From Fibrobacterota bacterium (lineage in GTDB: Bacteria; Fibrobacterota; Chitinivibrionia; Chitinivibrionales; FEN-1185), in assembly GCA_003165595.1 (NCBI GenBank), contig PLWQ01000005.1, positions 124,069 through 163,538 of the forward strand: 39,470 bases of DNA, given 5' to 3'. Positions 7,780 through 15,453 of the stretch are shown piece by piece. The notes beneath the pieces were generated by a model that was given only the letters and a program-made list of their open reading frames with translations, searched no databases and was not told the DNA's origin. Numbering within the stretch: position 1 is the stretch's first letter; every line of letters begins with the position of its first letter. The translations under genes were made by a program, and so were the position numbers.

Positions 7780-9594
7780 CTACGGCCGAGCCGCCGCGGT
7801 GGTGTCGGGTGCTATGAACCTGTCGAGCGCCTTGGCGGCCTGCAGGCAGAAGTTGAGGAAGATCTCCTTGTCTTTCTGCGTGAAGTTCTTTGAGGCGTAG
7901 AGATCGAGCGATTTCTTATCGTAAAGCGACAGGCTGCCGATTATCCTGCCGTTGCGTTCGAGATACATGCTGAGAACCGATCGGGAATCCATGCCCACCC
8001 AACCGTAGGACGACTTGCTCAGATCCTTTATGAGCAATGAGTTTCTGTTAAGCATTGCATCGCGGCTGATGATTCCGTCGAGCGCTTCGAGCTCCTTGAG
8101 ATGGGAGAACGTCTTGAGGGAAAACGAATCGAGCACTTCGAGTTCCTGCGTGGACGGATTGTACAGCCGCAGAATCGAGCTTTCGGCTTCGAGGATGATG
8201 CACGCGTGAGAGTTGATAAGGTTCGCCAGTTCGGTCTTGTTCCGCGCCGAGGCGAGATCGAACGACACCTCGGAAATGGCCGAAAACTTTATTGATTGCA
8301 CGCGAAACGATTCCACTTCCATGTTCTTGGCGAGATCGGCCGCGATCATGTCCCCGATCTTCTTGAGCACCGACGACTCTTCTTTCATATCGTCGGCGTC
8401 GGAAACGATGTGAAGGAACAGCAGGCCAACCATGTCGCCGCTCTCGCGAATCGGCTGCATCAGGTACCACTTCTTGCCGCCGCCTTTTTTGTCGGGAACG
8501 CACAGCGACACGGTTTCTCCGCTCTCCAGAACGAGCTTGGAAAAATAATCGTTGAGCTTGAGTTTCTTCCCTTTTATCAATCCAATGTTGAACGAGCTCG
8601 ATGCCTTGGCAAGAAACACGCCTTTGTCGGAAAAGTAATCGTAGTAGTTGCAGATTTCGGCCTTGAATGCGGTCACGAGCTTGAGGAGCAGCAGGTTGAC
8701 GCGTTCGTCGAACGGATATTTAAGGTTGAGGATATCGCGGGCGTTGTTGAGCAGAGAAAGCAGGAACGTTGAGCTTGCCGATCGCTCGTACTCCTTGGAC
8801 GTCTTGACGATGTCGGCAGTAAAGTCGCCAAGCTTCTTGACATAGGCGAGGTCGGCCTCCGAAAATATCCGCTGGTCGGTCTTGCTGTTGATACTAAGGA
8901 TGCCCACCACTTCGTCGCCAATCACCAGCGGCGTGCAGATCGACGATACCAGGTCTTTCCGTTCGAAATCGGCGGCATAGCGCTCGCTGTCGGCCGCGCC
9001 ACGGATGAGCAGGGGGATCCCGGTTTTTGCCACGGTACCGGCAATTCCCTTCCCCCCCACCTTTTGCGTCGTCGATTTGACGATGCCGGGCTCCAGGCCC
9101 TCTGCGATTTCGATCTTGAGTACTTTCTTCTGCGGATCGACAAGCATAATGGAACCGGAATCCGCGCCGCTCGACCGTATCGCCACGTTGAGCACCAGCT
9201 TGAGCAGTTCTTCCTTGTTCTTCGAAAGGTAGATTGCCTCGCGAATCTCGTGCAGGCTGTTGAGCAGCCGGTTTTTGTCTTCGGTGAGGCCGGGCTGGAA
9301 CAGGTCACGTGTTCCGGCCGAAAACAGAATGCGCGCCGACAGGCCGCTCAGGATGTCAACGTTCGGCAGGTTGAGCTTTCGAAGCGACCGATAGACGCCG
9401 ACGTCGTTGGTAGTGTTGATGATGATATCGATCTGGGGGTAGTGACGGAGGTCGCTCAGGTCTTCGGCTTCGTGGTTGAGTATCCTTATGACCCTCGCGC
9501 CTTCGGCATCGAGCAATTCCGATAAAACAGCTGCACTCTCGCGGTTGATTCCCACAATGGCTATAGTATGCGATTTTGATTTGACAAGCTGCAT
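7780..9594 (-). CDS. Multi-GAF signalling protein with N-terminal Rossmann-like domain
   Basis: The 604-residue soluble protein begins with a domain resembling a nucleotide-binding or receiver-like fold (HTIAIVGINRESAAVLSELL ... IDIIINTTND). A helix (KNRLLNSLHEIREAIYLSKN) leads into a clear GAF domain at about 120-280 (GADSGSIMLVDPQKKVLKIE, GEGIAG-like GGKGIAGTVAKTG, VGILSINSKTDQRIFSEADL). Two further GAF-like regions follow at about 290-430 and 440-590 (ESSILRLYNP, IIGSLSLYDKKSLD). No output domain such as a kinase, GGDEF, HD or HTH is visible, so it may act through protein contacts or through the N-terminal domain. It follows pepA by 91 bases on the same strand. Confidence 0.75.
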   Translation of the reverse strand: MQLVKSKSHTIAIVGINRESAAVLSELLDAEGARVIRILNHEAEDLSDLRHYPQIDIIINTTNDVGVYRSLRKLNLPNVDILSGLSARILFSAGTRDLFQPGLTEDKNRLLNSLHEIREAIYLSKNKEELLKLVLNVAIRSSGADSGSIMLVDPQKKVLKIEIAEGLEPGIVKSTTQKVGGKGIAGTVAKTGIPLLIRGAADSERYAADFERKDLVSSICTPLVIGDEVVGILSINSKTDQRIFSEADLAYVKKLGDFTADIVKTSKEYERSASSTFLLSLLNNARDILNLKYPFDERVNLLLLKLVTAFKAEICNYYDYFSDKGVFLAKASSSFNIGLIKGKKLKLNDYFSKLVLESGETVSLCVPDKKGGGKKWYLMQPIRESGDMVGLLFLHIVSDADDMKEESSVLKKIGDMIAADLAKNMEVESFRVQSIKFSAISEVSFDLASARNKTELANLINSHACIILEAESSILRLYNPSTQELEVLDSFSLKTFSHLKELEALDGIISRDAMLNRNSLLIKDLSKSSYGWVGMDSRSVLSMYLERNGRIIGSLSLYDKKSLDLYASKNFTQKDKEIFLNFCLQAAKALDRFIAPDTTAAARP

Positions 9595-9685
9595 AGTGCG
9601 TTACTCTGGTTCAATCTTGACAAAACCGTGTTCTCTCGGGGCCGCCGCAAGCCAACCCGGGCCCGGGCACGCATCACTTATGGTA

Positions 9686-11080
9686 CTATTCGACACCAAG
9701 AAATTTCAACAGCAGTCGCACACCGAATCCGGTGGCGAATTGCGGTACTTCGCCCCGGGCCGACTCCTCATTGAAGGCGGTCCCGGCAATATCGAGGTGG
9801 GCCCATTGCGTTGCACCCGCGAATTCCCCGATAAACGCGGCACCGGTAATCGAGCTCGCGTAGCCTTTCTTGAAGCTGCTTGTGTTGCGCAGGTCTGCGA
9901 TGTCGCTCTTCATCGACTCCGCATATTCCTGGTACAGCGGGAAGCGCCACAGCCGTTCGCCCGTGTCCTCGCCCGCGGCAAAAAGCCGGGTGGCAAGGTC
10001 CTCGTCGTTGGAAAACAGCCCGGCAACGGAGGTGCCCAGGCACGTGAGAATGCCGCCCGTGAGTGTAGCAAGGTCGATGATACGAGACGGGCTGCGTGTT
10101 TCTTTACAATACGAAATCGCATCGGCAAGCACAAGCCTGCCCTCGGCGTCGGTGCTCAGGATTTCCACGGTGGTGCCGTTGTAGGCTTTGTACACGTCTC
10201 CGGGGAAATAGGCGTGCTCGCCGATTGCGTTGTGCGCCAGCGCGCACACGCCGGTCACATTCACTTTGGGTCTTAGCGCAGCAAGCGCCTTCATCACCCC
10301 GAGTACGGCGGCGCTGCCGGCCATGTCGCACCGCATGGTCTCTATGTGCCCCGTTGGCTTGAGATTCTGGCCCCCCGAATCGAACGTGATCCCTTTTCCT
10401 ACAACGGCCGTGACATCTTTTGATCCGGGATTTCCGCGATAGTCGATGATGGCGAGCCGGGGCGGATATTCGGACCCCTGCCCGACCGCGGCAAGCAGAC
10501 CGAGCCCCTTTTTCCTTATTTCCTTTTCGGTAAGCACCTCAATTGCCATGTTCCCCGACCTGGCAATGGCCCGCGCCTGGGCCGCGAGGAATTCGGGATG
10601 CGTGATGTGTGCGTTTTCGTTGACCAGATCGCGGCTGAAATTGACGCATTCGCATATGGCAAGACAGCGCCCCGCGCTCCGCAGGGGAATATCTTCGCCG
10701 ACGAGTTCCAGCGACCGGACCACTGGTGCCTTGTCCTTCTTGTACTTTGTGAATTTGTACCCGCCGAGGATTGCGCCTTCCAGCGCCGGCATCCACGGGT
10801 TGCGACCTGCGCGCCCCGGCCGCGGAAGGGCCAGGGACAGGTCGGACCGTTTGAGTTCGAGCGCGGCACGGACGCCCGAGGCCACAGCGCTCCGGACCGT
10901 CGACCCGGTTACCGCTTCGGCGTCGCCCAAACCGCAATAGACGACAGCCTTTGCGCCTTCGTAGCGGACCGTCACGTCGTTTTTCTTGGCGTAAAAATCA
11001 AGGACGTTTAAGGCATTACCCTTTGTTAACAAAACGATATGAGTTGAAAAATGCGCTGTTTTGGAAGTGGTGAGTTTCAT
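9686..11080 (-). CDS. pepA: Leucyl aminopeptidase (M17 family)
   Basis: This cytoplasmic two-metal aminopeptidase removes N-terminal residues in peptide turnover. The catalytic region has all the M17 signatures: VGKGITFDSGGQNLKPTG (metal Lys and Asp), METMRCDMAGSAAV-like ETMRCDMAGSAAVLGVMKAL (Asp), and LSTDAEGRLVLADAISYC (Asp, Glu and the catalytic Arg). The 464-residue length fits the family. The frame stays open for 98 more codons upstream, but those codons do not resemble the family and begin inside non-coding DNA, so the ATG at 11080 is taken. It is the first gene of a leftward run that ends with the PAS gene. Confidence 0.93.
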   Translation of the reverse strand: MKLTTSKTAHFSTHIVLLTKGNALNVLDFYAKKNDVTVRYEGAKAVVYCGLGDAEAVTGSTVRSAVASGVRAALELKRSDLSLALPRPGRAGRNPWMPALEGAILGGYKFTKYKKDKAPVVRSLELVGEDIPLRSAGRCLAICECVNFSRDLVNENAHITHPEFLAAQARAIARSGNMAIEVLTEKEIRKKGLGLLAAVGQGSEYPPRLAIIDYRGNPGSKDVTAVVGKGITFDSGGQNLKPTGHIETMRCDMAGSAAVLGVMKALAALRPKVNVTGVCALAHNAIGEHAYFPGDVYKAYNGTTVEILSTDAEGRLVLADAISYCKETRSPSRIIDLATLTGGILTCLGTSVAGLFSNDEDLATRLFAAGEDTGERLWRFPLYQEYAESMKSDIADLRNTSSFKKGYASSITGAAFIGEFAGATQWAHLDIAGTAFNEESARGEVPQFATGFGVRLLLKFLGVE

Positions 11081-11379
11081 GCCATCGCTCTCGGTTGATG
11101 AAATGATCAAAGGTTGTATATGGACTAAAATAGTTCCAGATTGGCGTGCAAAGAAAAGACTTTCGGCGGCATTCCCTTGTGTTTTGCGGGGTCGCCTTGC
11201 GTCCCCACGCGTCGGGCTGTGATCGTGAACATCAGGGCCTGGGAGGCAAACCTGACGCATGAAGCGAAAGATCAGGGGTCTTTGCGCTATCCACGACGGC
11301 AGCATTCGTAAAATCAGTGCATTGCCATCATGCCGAAGCCGCAGTGGTTTCCGGAGGAAAACGCTTTTTGCCAATCAGA
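11081..11379. other. Intergenic region between divergent pepA and the secreted-protein gene
   Basis: No gene is supported here, although an upstream extension of pepA stays open across it. One interrupted inverted repeat stands out at 11246-11285 (GCAAA-CCTGA ... TCAGG-GGTC-TTTGC). On the minus strand the stretch GGGGACGCAAGGCGACCCC (about 11195-11215) is reminiscent of part of a c-di-GMP aptamer, but the rest of that motif is not there. The region would be the 5' leader of pepA if its promoter lies far upstream. Confidence 0.35.
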
Positions 11380-11409
11380 TTGACACAAAGGGGGTTTTCG
11401 TGATATATT
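11380..11409 (+). promoter_or_regulatory. Sigma-70-type promoter for the secreted multidomain protein
   Basis: A perfect -35 hexamer TTGACA is at 11380-11385. After an 18-bp spacer comes TATATT at 11404-11409, with an extended -10 (TGA before TATATT). Transcription would start near 11416, about 75 bases before the ATG at 11492. Confidence 0.6.
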
Positions 11410-11491
11410 ATGGAGTATAGACAATATAGTAGCAAAAATCGTTGCCGTTCGGACACGATGCCGAAATCCAAGCGCTTTGCGGAGGAATGCC

Positions 11492-13258
11492 ATGAAAACC
11501 ACCCAAGTATTCGGCGCCTATGCCGTCGCCGTCATTGTATTCGCGTTTGTGCATGCAAGTGCTCAGGCAATTAGTCCTACGTATCCGCAGCCTGTTATTA
11601 GTCCTGCCGAACCATCGCAGAATGACAGCGTAAAACTCTGGCTTATCCTGGGGCAAGCGGCGAGTACCTGCATTCCGACATATACGAGTTCATTCAAGGT
11701 TGCGCAGACCAGCAATTTCGTGTGCGTGCGCGCGCCATGTGCACAGAATTTCGTTATCTCTCTCACCTATGCGGAAAATCCCCCGCTTCCGCTGGGGCGT
11801 CCGTGCCTGGCCCTCGCAACCGACTACGGCCCGCAATTCGCATTCGGTAAGCTTGCCGTCGGCAACTACACCGTGGTGGACAGCACCACCAAGGGCACAA
11901 CCGTCGCAACGTTTGCGGTGACGGAGAAGATCGCTCCCTACTACAACATAGCGGGCACCGTGCTTCAGGATGCGGGCGTCATTGCCCCCTCCGTTTCGAT
12001 TCCAGGAGCAACCGTGTATCTAAAAACGGCGGGGCCTTTGCCGATGGTGTCCGGGCTTCCTTTGTACACCATCGTGGATTCTACGACAACCGATGCAAAC
12101 GGTGCATTTACCTTTTCGAGGCTTTCCCCGGCCGGCTACGATCTCGGCTTTGTTGCGGCGGGGTTTCAGGCGCGTGACCAATCGATCACTGTGCCGCCCG
12201 ACACAAGCGTAACCGTGGCCATGCTGCCGACGAATGCGAAATGCGCTATCACGGGATTCGTGACAAAGGACATGCAATGCGGTTCCGGCCTGCCTGTGCC
12301 CTGCCCGATTGCTCCTGTGGCCGGATGCAGCATTACCGTGAGCCTTCCGGTTCTGGTTATGCCGTTTGCAAAGCAATCGGCCGTTATCGCGGGTCCGCAA
12401 TACACCGCGGTTACAAACGGCTCAGGCCAGTACGTTATCGATAGTATTCCGGTGACCTATGCAGATAGATCAGTCATGGTCGCTGCGTCCAAGACCGGTT
12501 TTGTTCAGGGAAGCAGTGCTGCCACATTGCTCGCGAACAGTACGGTCACGGTCAATTTTGCATTGCTGCCATCGTATGTCAATACCGAAACGACGACGGT
12601 GGACGATGTTCAGTTCATCGTGGCCACGGAAAAGCCCTGGTACTATCGCGGCGCCGGCATTAAGGCGCGGTACACGGTCAACAACAACTCGATCGCCAAA
12701 GTGGTATTCGATTTTTCCTCGGGCTGTCAGTTCGACATGGTCGCCATGGCGCCGCCCAGGGACACGGTCACCTGGTACGGCAGGCTTCTGGCGTGCACCA
12801 TGATGGCAACGCAGATCACCCTTGCTCCGGGGGAATCGAAATCCATGGATTTCCCTGTCTTCACCGACGACGACACGGCAAGCTCCCTGGCAATTACCGC
12901 ACGATTGATAGGGTATGGCAAGAGCGCTTCGACCCTCATTGTTCCAATCAGCGGGGTCGTCGATCCCGTAGCGCCCGTGTCCAGGAGAACCTCTGAGTCG
13001 AAAAAGTCCGTCATTTCCTATTCGGCTGCGACAAAGACGCTTTCATTGAATATTGCCAAGAGCCAATATGTGTCGGTCTCGGCATATGTGGTGAGCGGCC
13101 AGAAGATTTCCCAGCTCTCCACCAAGAAATACCTGACTGCCGGCACGCACGCCATACGCCTTACCGATGCGTCTTTGTCAAACGGCATTATTATCTTCCG
13201 CGTGGAAGGAGAAGGGTTCTCGGCGGTCAAGAGGGTGAATTTGATTGAGGGAAGGTGA
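11492..13258 (+). CDS. Secreted multidomain protein with carboxypeptidase-regulatory-like, BsuPI-like and C-terminal sorting-like domains
   Basis: The 588-residue product has a signal peptide (AYAVAVIVFAFVHASAQA). A beta-rich N-terminal domain with several Cys follows at about 30-145. Two carboxypeptidase-regulatory-like folds come next, with the pattern TIVDSTTTDANGAFTFSRLS and then TAVTNGSGQYVIDSIPV. A segment at about 370-480 (WYYRGAGIKARYTVNNNS ... LAPGESKSMDFPVF) resembles the BsuPI proteinase-inhibitor fold. The last 80 residues (SLNIAKSQYVSVSAYVVSGQ ... GIIIFRVEGEGFSAVKRV) look like the C-terminal sorting or FlgD-like domains of secreted proteins in the FCB group. It is probably exported to the surface, binding partner unknown. 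GGAGG precedes the ATG at 11492. It has its own promoter and terminator, so it is monocistronic. Confidence 0.75.
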   Translation: MKTTQVFGAYAVAVIVFAFVHASAQAISPTYPQPVISPAEPSQNDSVKLWLILGQAASTCIPTYTSSFKVAQTSNFVCVRAPCAQNFVISLTYAENPPLPLGRPCLALATDYGPQFAFGKLAVGNYTVVDSTTKGTTVATFAVTEKIAPYYNIAGTVLQDAGVIAPSVSIPGATVYLKTAGPLPMVSGLPLYTIVDSTTTDANGAFTFSRLSPAGYDLGFVAAGFQARDQSITVPPDTSVTVAMLPTNAKCAITGFVTKDMQCGSGLPVPCPIAPVAGCSITVSLPVLVMPFAKQSAVIAGPQYTAVTNGSGQYVIDSIPVTYADRSVMVAASKTGFVQGSSAATLLANSTVTVNFALLPSYVNTETTTVDDVQFIVATEKPWYYRGAGIKARYTVNNNSIAKVVFDFSSGCQFDMVAMAPPRDTVTWYGRLLACTMMATQITLAPGESKSMDFPVFTDDDTASSLAITARLIGYGKSASTLIVPISGVVDPVAPVSRRTSESKKSVISYSAATKTLSLNIAKSQYVSVSAYVVSGQKISQLSTKKYLTAGTHAIRLTDASLSNGIIIFRVEGEGFSAVKRVNLIEGR

Positions 13259-13260
13259 AA

Positions 13261-13302
13261 GAATTGTAGACTGTTGATTGTTGATCACAGAATGAAGATT
13301 GA
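13261..13302 (+). repeat. Heptad tandem repeat behind the secreted-protein stop codon
   Basis: Two bases after the stop, six 7-bp units follow: GAATTGT, AGACTGT, TGATTGT, TGATCAC, AGAATGA, AGATTGA. It is the longest and most degenerate plus-strand array of the four in the window, and it lies just before the gene's terminator. Confidence 0.7.
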
Positions 13303-13307
13303 AGAAA

Positions 13308-13337
13308 AGAAGGGTGCGAAAGCGCCCTTCTTTGTTT
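13308..13337 (+). terminator. Intrinsic terminator of the secreted-protein gene
   Basis: AGAAGGGTGC-GAAA-GCGCCCTTCT forms a 10-bp stem (one G-T pair) closed by a GAAA tetraloop and is followed by TTGTTT. Confidence 0.8.
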
Positions 13338-13510
13338 AGGGTAAACGAACAAGGGTGAACGCATGTTCTTCATCCACGTCAAAACCCCTAAATGAATTTC
13401 CTATACCGAAACTGACCGTCTTTTCGCCTCGGCAGGCCAACTCGATCCCGTTGGTGGTACCTACAGCCACGACTTACATGAATGGGGAATAAAATACCCT
13501 TCCCTCTTTC
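13338..13510 (+). other. Gap before the toxin gene with an open but uninitiated frame
   Basis: The frame of the downstream toxin is open back to a stop near 13394 and reads TETDRLFASAGQLDPVGG and onward without any start codon. It looks protein-like but matches no family I recognise. It could be the remnant of a decayed gene or chance. Confidence 0.25.
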
Positions 13511-13513
13511 GTA

Positions 13514-13532
13514 ATAATTATATTATAATTAT
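13514..13532. promoter_or_regulatory. 19-bp AT palindrome at the brnT start, probable autoregulatory operator
   Basis: ATAATTATA-T-TATAATTAT is a perfect 9+1+9 palindrome whose last two bases are the A and T of the brnT start codon (13531). It includes a TATAAT at 13524-13529. BrnT/BrnA complexes are known to repress their own promoter. No purine-rich ribosome-binding site precedes the ATG, so either the mRNA is leaderless or nearly so, or initiation is weak. Confidence 0.55.
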
Positions 13533-13827
13533 GGACGACTTGGCCTTTCAATGGAATAAAAACAAGGAAAAAGCCAATTATAAGAAGCACGGCATCCATT
13601 TTTCAGAAGCGTCCACCGTGTTTTGCGACGAGAACTCAAGGGAGTATTTTGATCCGGACCATTCGGAAGAGGAAGACAGGTACTTGATGCCTGGGATGTC
13701 CGGGAATCTGCGTGTGCTCGTCGTTTCTTTTTGTTACCGGGAATCTGACCAAATCATTCGCATTATCTCATCCAGAAAAGCAGACAACGAGGAAACGCGA
13801 AATTATTTCGCGGGAGGAAGAAAATGA
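13531..13827 (+). CDS. brnT: BrnT-family ribonuclease toxin
   Basis: The 98-residue protein matches BrnT (DUF497), a RelE-fold RNase toxin that stops translation by cutting RNA. The N terminus FQWNKNKEKANYKKHGIHF corresponds to the usual F-W-D-x-x-K-x-x-x-N-x-x-K-H-G-V-x-F. The end IIRIISSRKADNEETRNYF matches the conserved I-R-I-I-S-A-R-x-A...E-x-x-x-Y core, which carries active-site Arg. Length is typical. The gene comes first and overlaps its antitoxin by four bases (ATGA), the standard order for this family. A palindrome covers the start. It lies between a monocistronic gene and a convergent envelope gene. Confidence 0.9.
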   Translation: MDDLAFQWNKNKEKANYKKHGIHFSEASTVFCDENSREYFDPDHSEEEDRYLMPGMSGNLRVLVVSFCYRESDQIIRIISSRKADNEETRNYFAGGRK

Positions 13828-14039
13828 GAGCCCACTATGATTTCAGCGGAATGAAAAGCCGGAAGAACCCCTATGCGAGGAAATTGAAAAGGCAAATCAC
13901 CATACGAATCGGCACCGGAACACTTGACTATTTTCGTGAAATGTCGAATGAGACCGGCGTTCCCTATCAGAATCTGATTGACTCCTATCTGGCGGATTGC
14001 GCTTTGTCACACCGGAAGCTTCGGACTAAATGGGAATAA
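13824..14039 (+). CDS. brnA: BrnA-family antitoxin
   Basis: The 71-residue partner resembles BrnA antitoxins: YDFSGMKSRKNPY, then a ribbon-helix-helix region LKRQITIRIGTGTLDYFREM and the tail TGVPYQNLIDSYLADCA. In the family the C-terminal ribbon-helix-helix binds DNA and the rest neutralises the toxin. It is coupled to brnT by an ATGA overlap and should bind the palindrome at 13514-13532 with the toxin as co-repressor. Confidence 0.88.
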   Translation: MRAHYDFSGMKSRKNPYARKLKRQITIRIGTGTLDYFREMSNETGVPYQNLIDSYLADCALSHRKLRTKWE

Positions 14040-14154
14040 GGCGACCCGTCATTTTGAATAAGGAAAGTATATCGAACGACTTTGGAAAAAGGGACGGCAC
14101 CTGCCGGAGTTCCGCCCCTTGCGTTCTACCTGATTCGCCAGATATCAGCCATTC

Positions 14155-15372
14155 CTACAACGGCTCCACGCCTATGATAATCAGCTTCCTGTTGATTACG
14201 ATCTGCGACAGCTTTGCCGTGTTCTTGAGTCCGTCGCGGAAGGCACGGTAGATCTTACTCGACTTGTTGAACTCCGCCTTCTTGGCCCACACGTTGTAGT
14301 CGAGCGTCTTGTCGGAAACGATATTCTCTTTTGACAATGCAAAGGTGGAGTCCATGAGATCGGAAATCTTGTCCTTGACGTCCTCGTTGATCGTGCCGCT
14401 CAGGCTCTTGAAAATAAGCTTGTACTGTATCCCTTTCTTCACGTCGTCCTGCCAGTAATTGACAAGCCGCTGCAGCACCTTGTCGATTGCGCTGTTGACC
14501 GCCTCTTCAACCAGCGGCTCGGCGGGGCCGGGGCGCGACGCGCTGTATCCGGTTTCGGTTCCCAGCAGCCTGCTCGTGGTTGTTTCGTAGGCCTTGATCT
14601 GGAGCGTCACCTTGTTCTGGCTGTATACCATGCCCGCGAATACGATGTAGATGTCCGATCCCAAGGCCAGGGCGAGCTGGTATCCCATGTCTTCTTCCGC
14701 GCCCTTGATGTCGCCGTGCAGCTTGGTCATCTGGCTGATCTGGTCGACCGATTGCGGCACAACCACGTCGTATTTGCGCGCGGTGAGATAGCTTTCGATG
14801 ACTGCCGCGGCGTGCTTGGCAAGCGGGTTTGCATCAAAAACCTGCAGCGGCGTCTGGTCTTTGGGCACTTCGGGGATCACCATGATGGTCGGCATGCCGA
14901 TGGCGGTAGACAGATCCTCATGCGATGAGATAAAGCCCTTGGCCGCGAGATCGTCGGTGAGCAGTTTCTTGTTCACGCGTACGGCCTTGGTGATCTTCAT
15001 CCCTTCTTTGCCATTGGGAAGCCGCGTCTTTACCGATGAGACAACGGCGTTTGCCTCCCACGAGATGTATTTGTTGATGTTCGTGTTGTCGAAGAAATCT
15101 TCGGCAATGCCGTCAAACTGGTTCTTCGCGGCCTGTGTCGACAGAAGTGGGTCGGTGCCGAGCGTGAGAACGAAATTGACCGCGCATTTGCGGAGGTCGA
15201 GGATCGCCTCCTTGTCGTTCTTTCCCAACCCGGTAGCCTGGATGGTGACTTCGGACGGCGAATAGGTTTCCACGAACGTGGCCTGATTGGAGAGCGGCAG
15301 GTTGGAGTCTTTGGCGACCGCACCCGCAAAAAACAGTGATGCGGCGATGCAACTGAGAACGATCTTGTTCAT
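14155..15372 (-). CDS. Secreted protein with FlgT/LPP20-like N-terminal region (DUF6175-like)
   Basis: The 405-residue product has a signal peptide (KIVLSCIAASLFFAGAVAKD). A region follows with the pattern of FlgT-N/LPP20 envelope proteins: EVTIQATGLGKNDKEAILDL, FVLTLGTDPLLS and INKYISWEA...KITKAVRVNKKLLTDDL. The middle part (MPTIMVIPEVPKDQTPLQVF ... MGYQLALALGSDIYIVFAG) resembles the CsgG/TolB-N-like fold of periplasmic lipoprotein partners. I do not recognise a catalytic site. The next gene on the same strand (15454-17220) also has FlgT-like features, so the two may form an envelope complex. AAAGGGCC precedes the ATG at 15372. The family name is tentative. Confidence 0.55.
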   Translation of the reverse strand: MNKIVLSCIAASLFFAGAVAKDSNLPLSNQATFVETYSPSEVTIQATGLGKNDKEAILDLRKCAVNFVLTLGTDPLLSTQAAKNQFDGIAEDFFDNTNINKYISWEANAVVSSVKTRLPNGKEGMKITKAVRVNKKLLTDDLAAKGFISSHEDLSTAIGMPTIMVIPEVPKDQTPLQVFDANPLAKHAAAVIESYLTARKYDVVVPQSVDQISQMTKLHGDIKGAEEDMGYQLALALGSDIYIVFAGMVYSQNKVTLQIKAYETTTSRLLGTETGYSASRPGPAEPLVEEAVNSAIDKVLQRLVNYWQDDVKKGIQYKLIFKSLSGTINEDVKDKISDLMDSTFALSKENIVSDKTLDYNVWAKKAEFNKSSKIYRAFRDGLKNTAKLSQIVINRKLIIIGVEPL

Positions 15373-15415
15373 GGCAAGGGCCCTTTCTGGAGAAGATTAA
15401 GAACTCAGATTGGTT

Positions 15416-15450
15416 TTAACTGTCAACTGTAAACCGTCAACTTTCAACTC
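15416..15450 (-). repeat. Heptad tandem repeat behind the barrel-protein stop codon
   Basis: On the minus strand, three bases after the stop at 15454, five 7-bp units follow: GAGTTGA, AAGTTGA, CGGTTTA, CAGTTGA, CAGTTAA. This variant has GTTGA in place of ATTGN but the same period, orientation and distance from the stop as the other three arrays. Confidence 0.7.
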
Positions 15451-15453
15451 GTT

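Noticed and set aside
11160-11310. c-di-GMP riboswitch
   Set aside because: GGGGACGCAAGG on the minus strand recalls part of the GEMM motif, but the first half and the receptor helix are missing.
11081-11374. 98-codon N-terminal extension of pepA
   Set aside because: The frame is open but the peptide is not like M17 proteins. Homology starts at the ATG at 11080, and the stretch holds repeats and lies against a divergent promoter.
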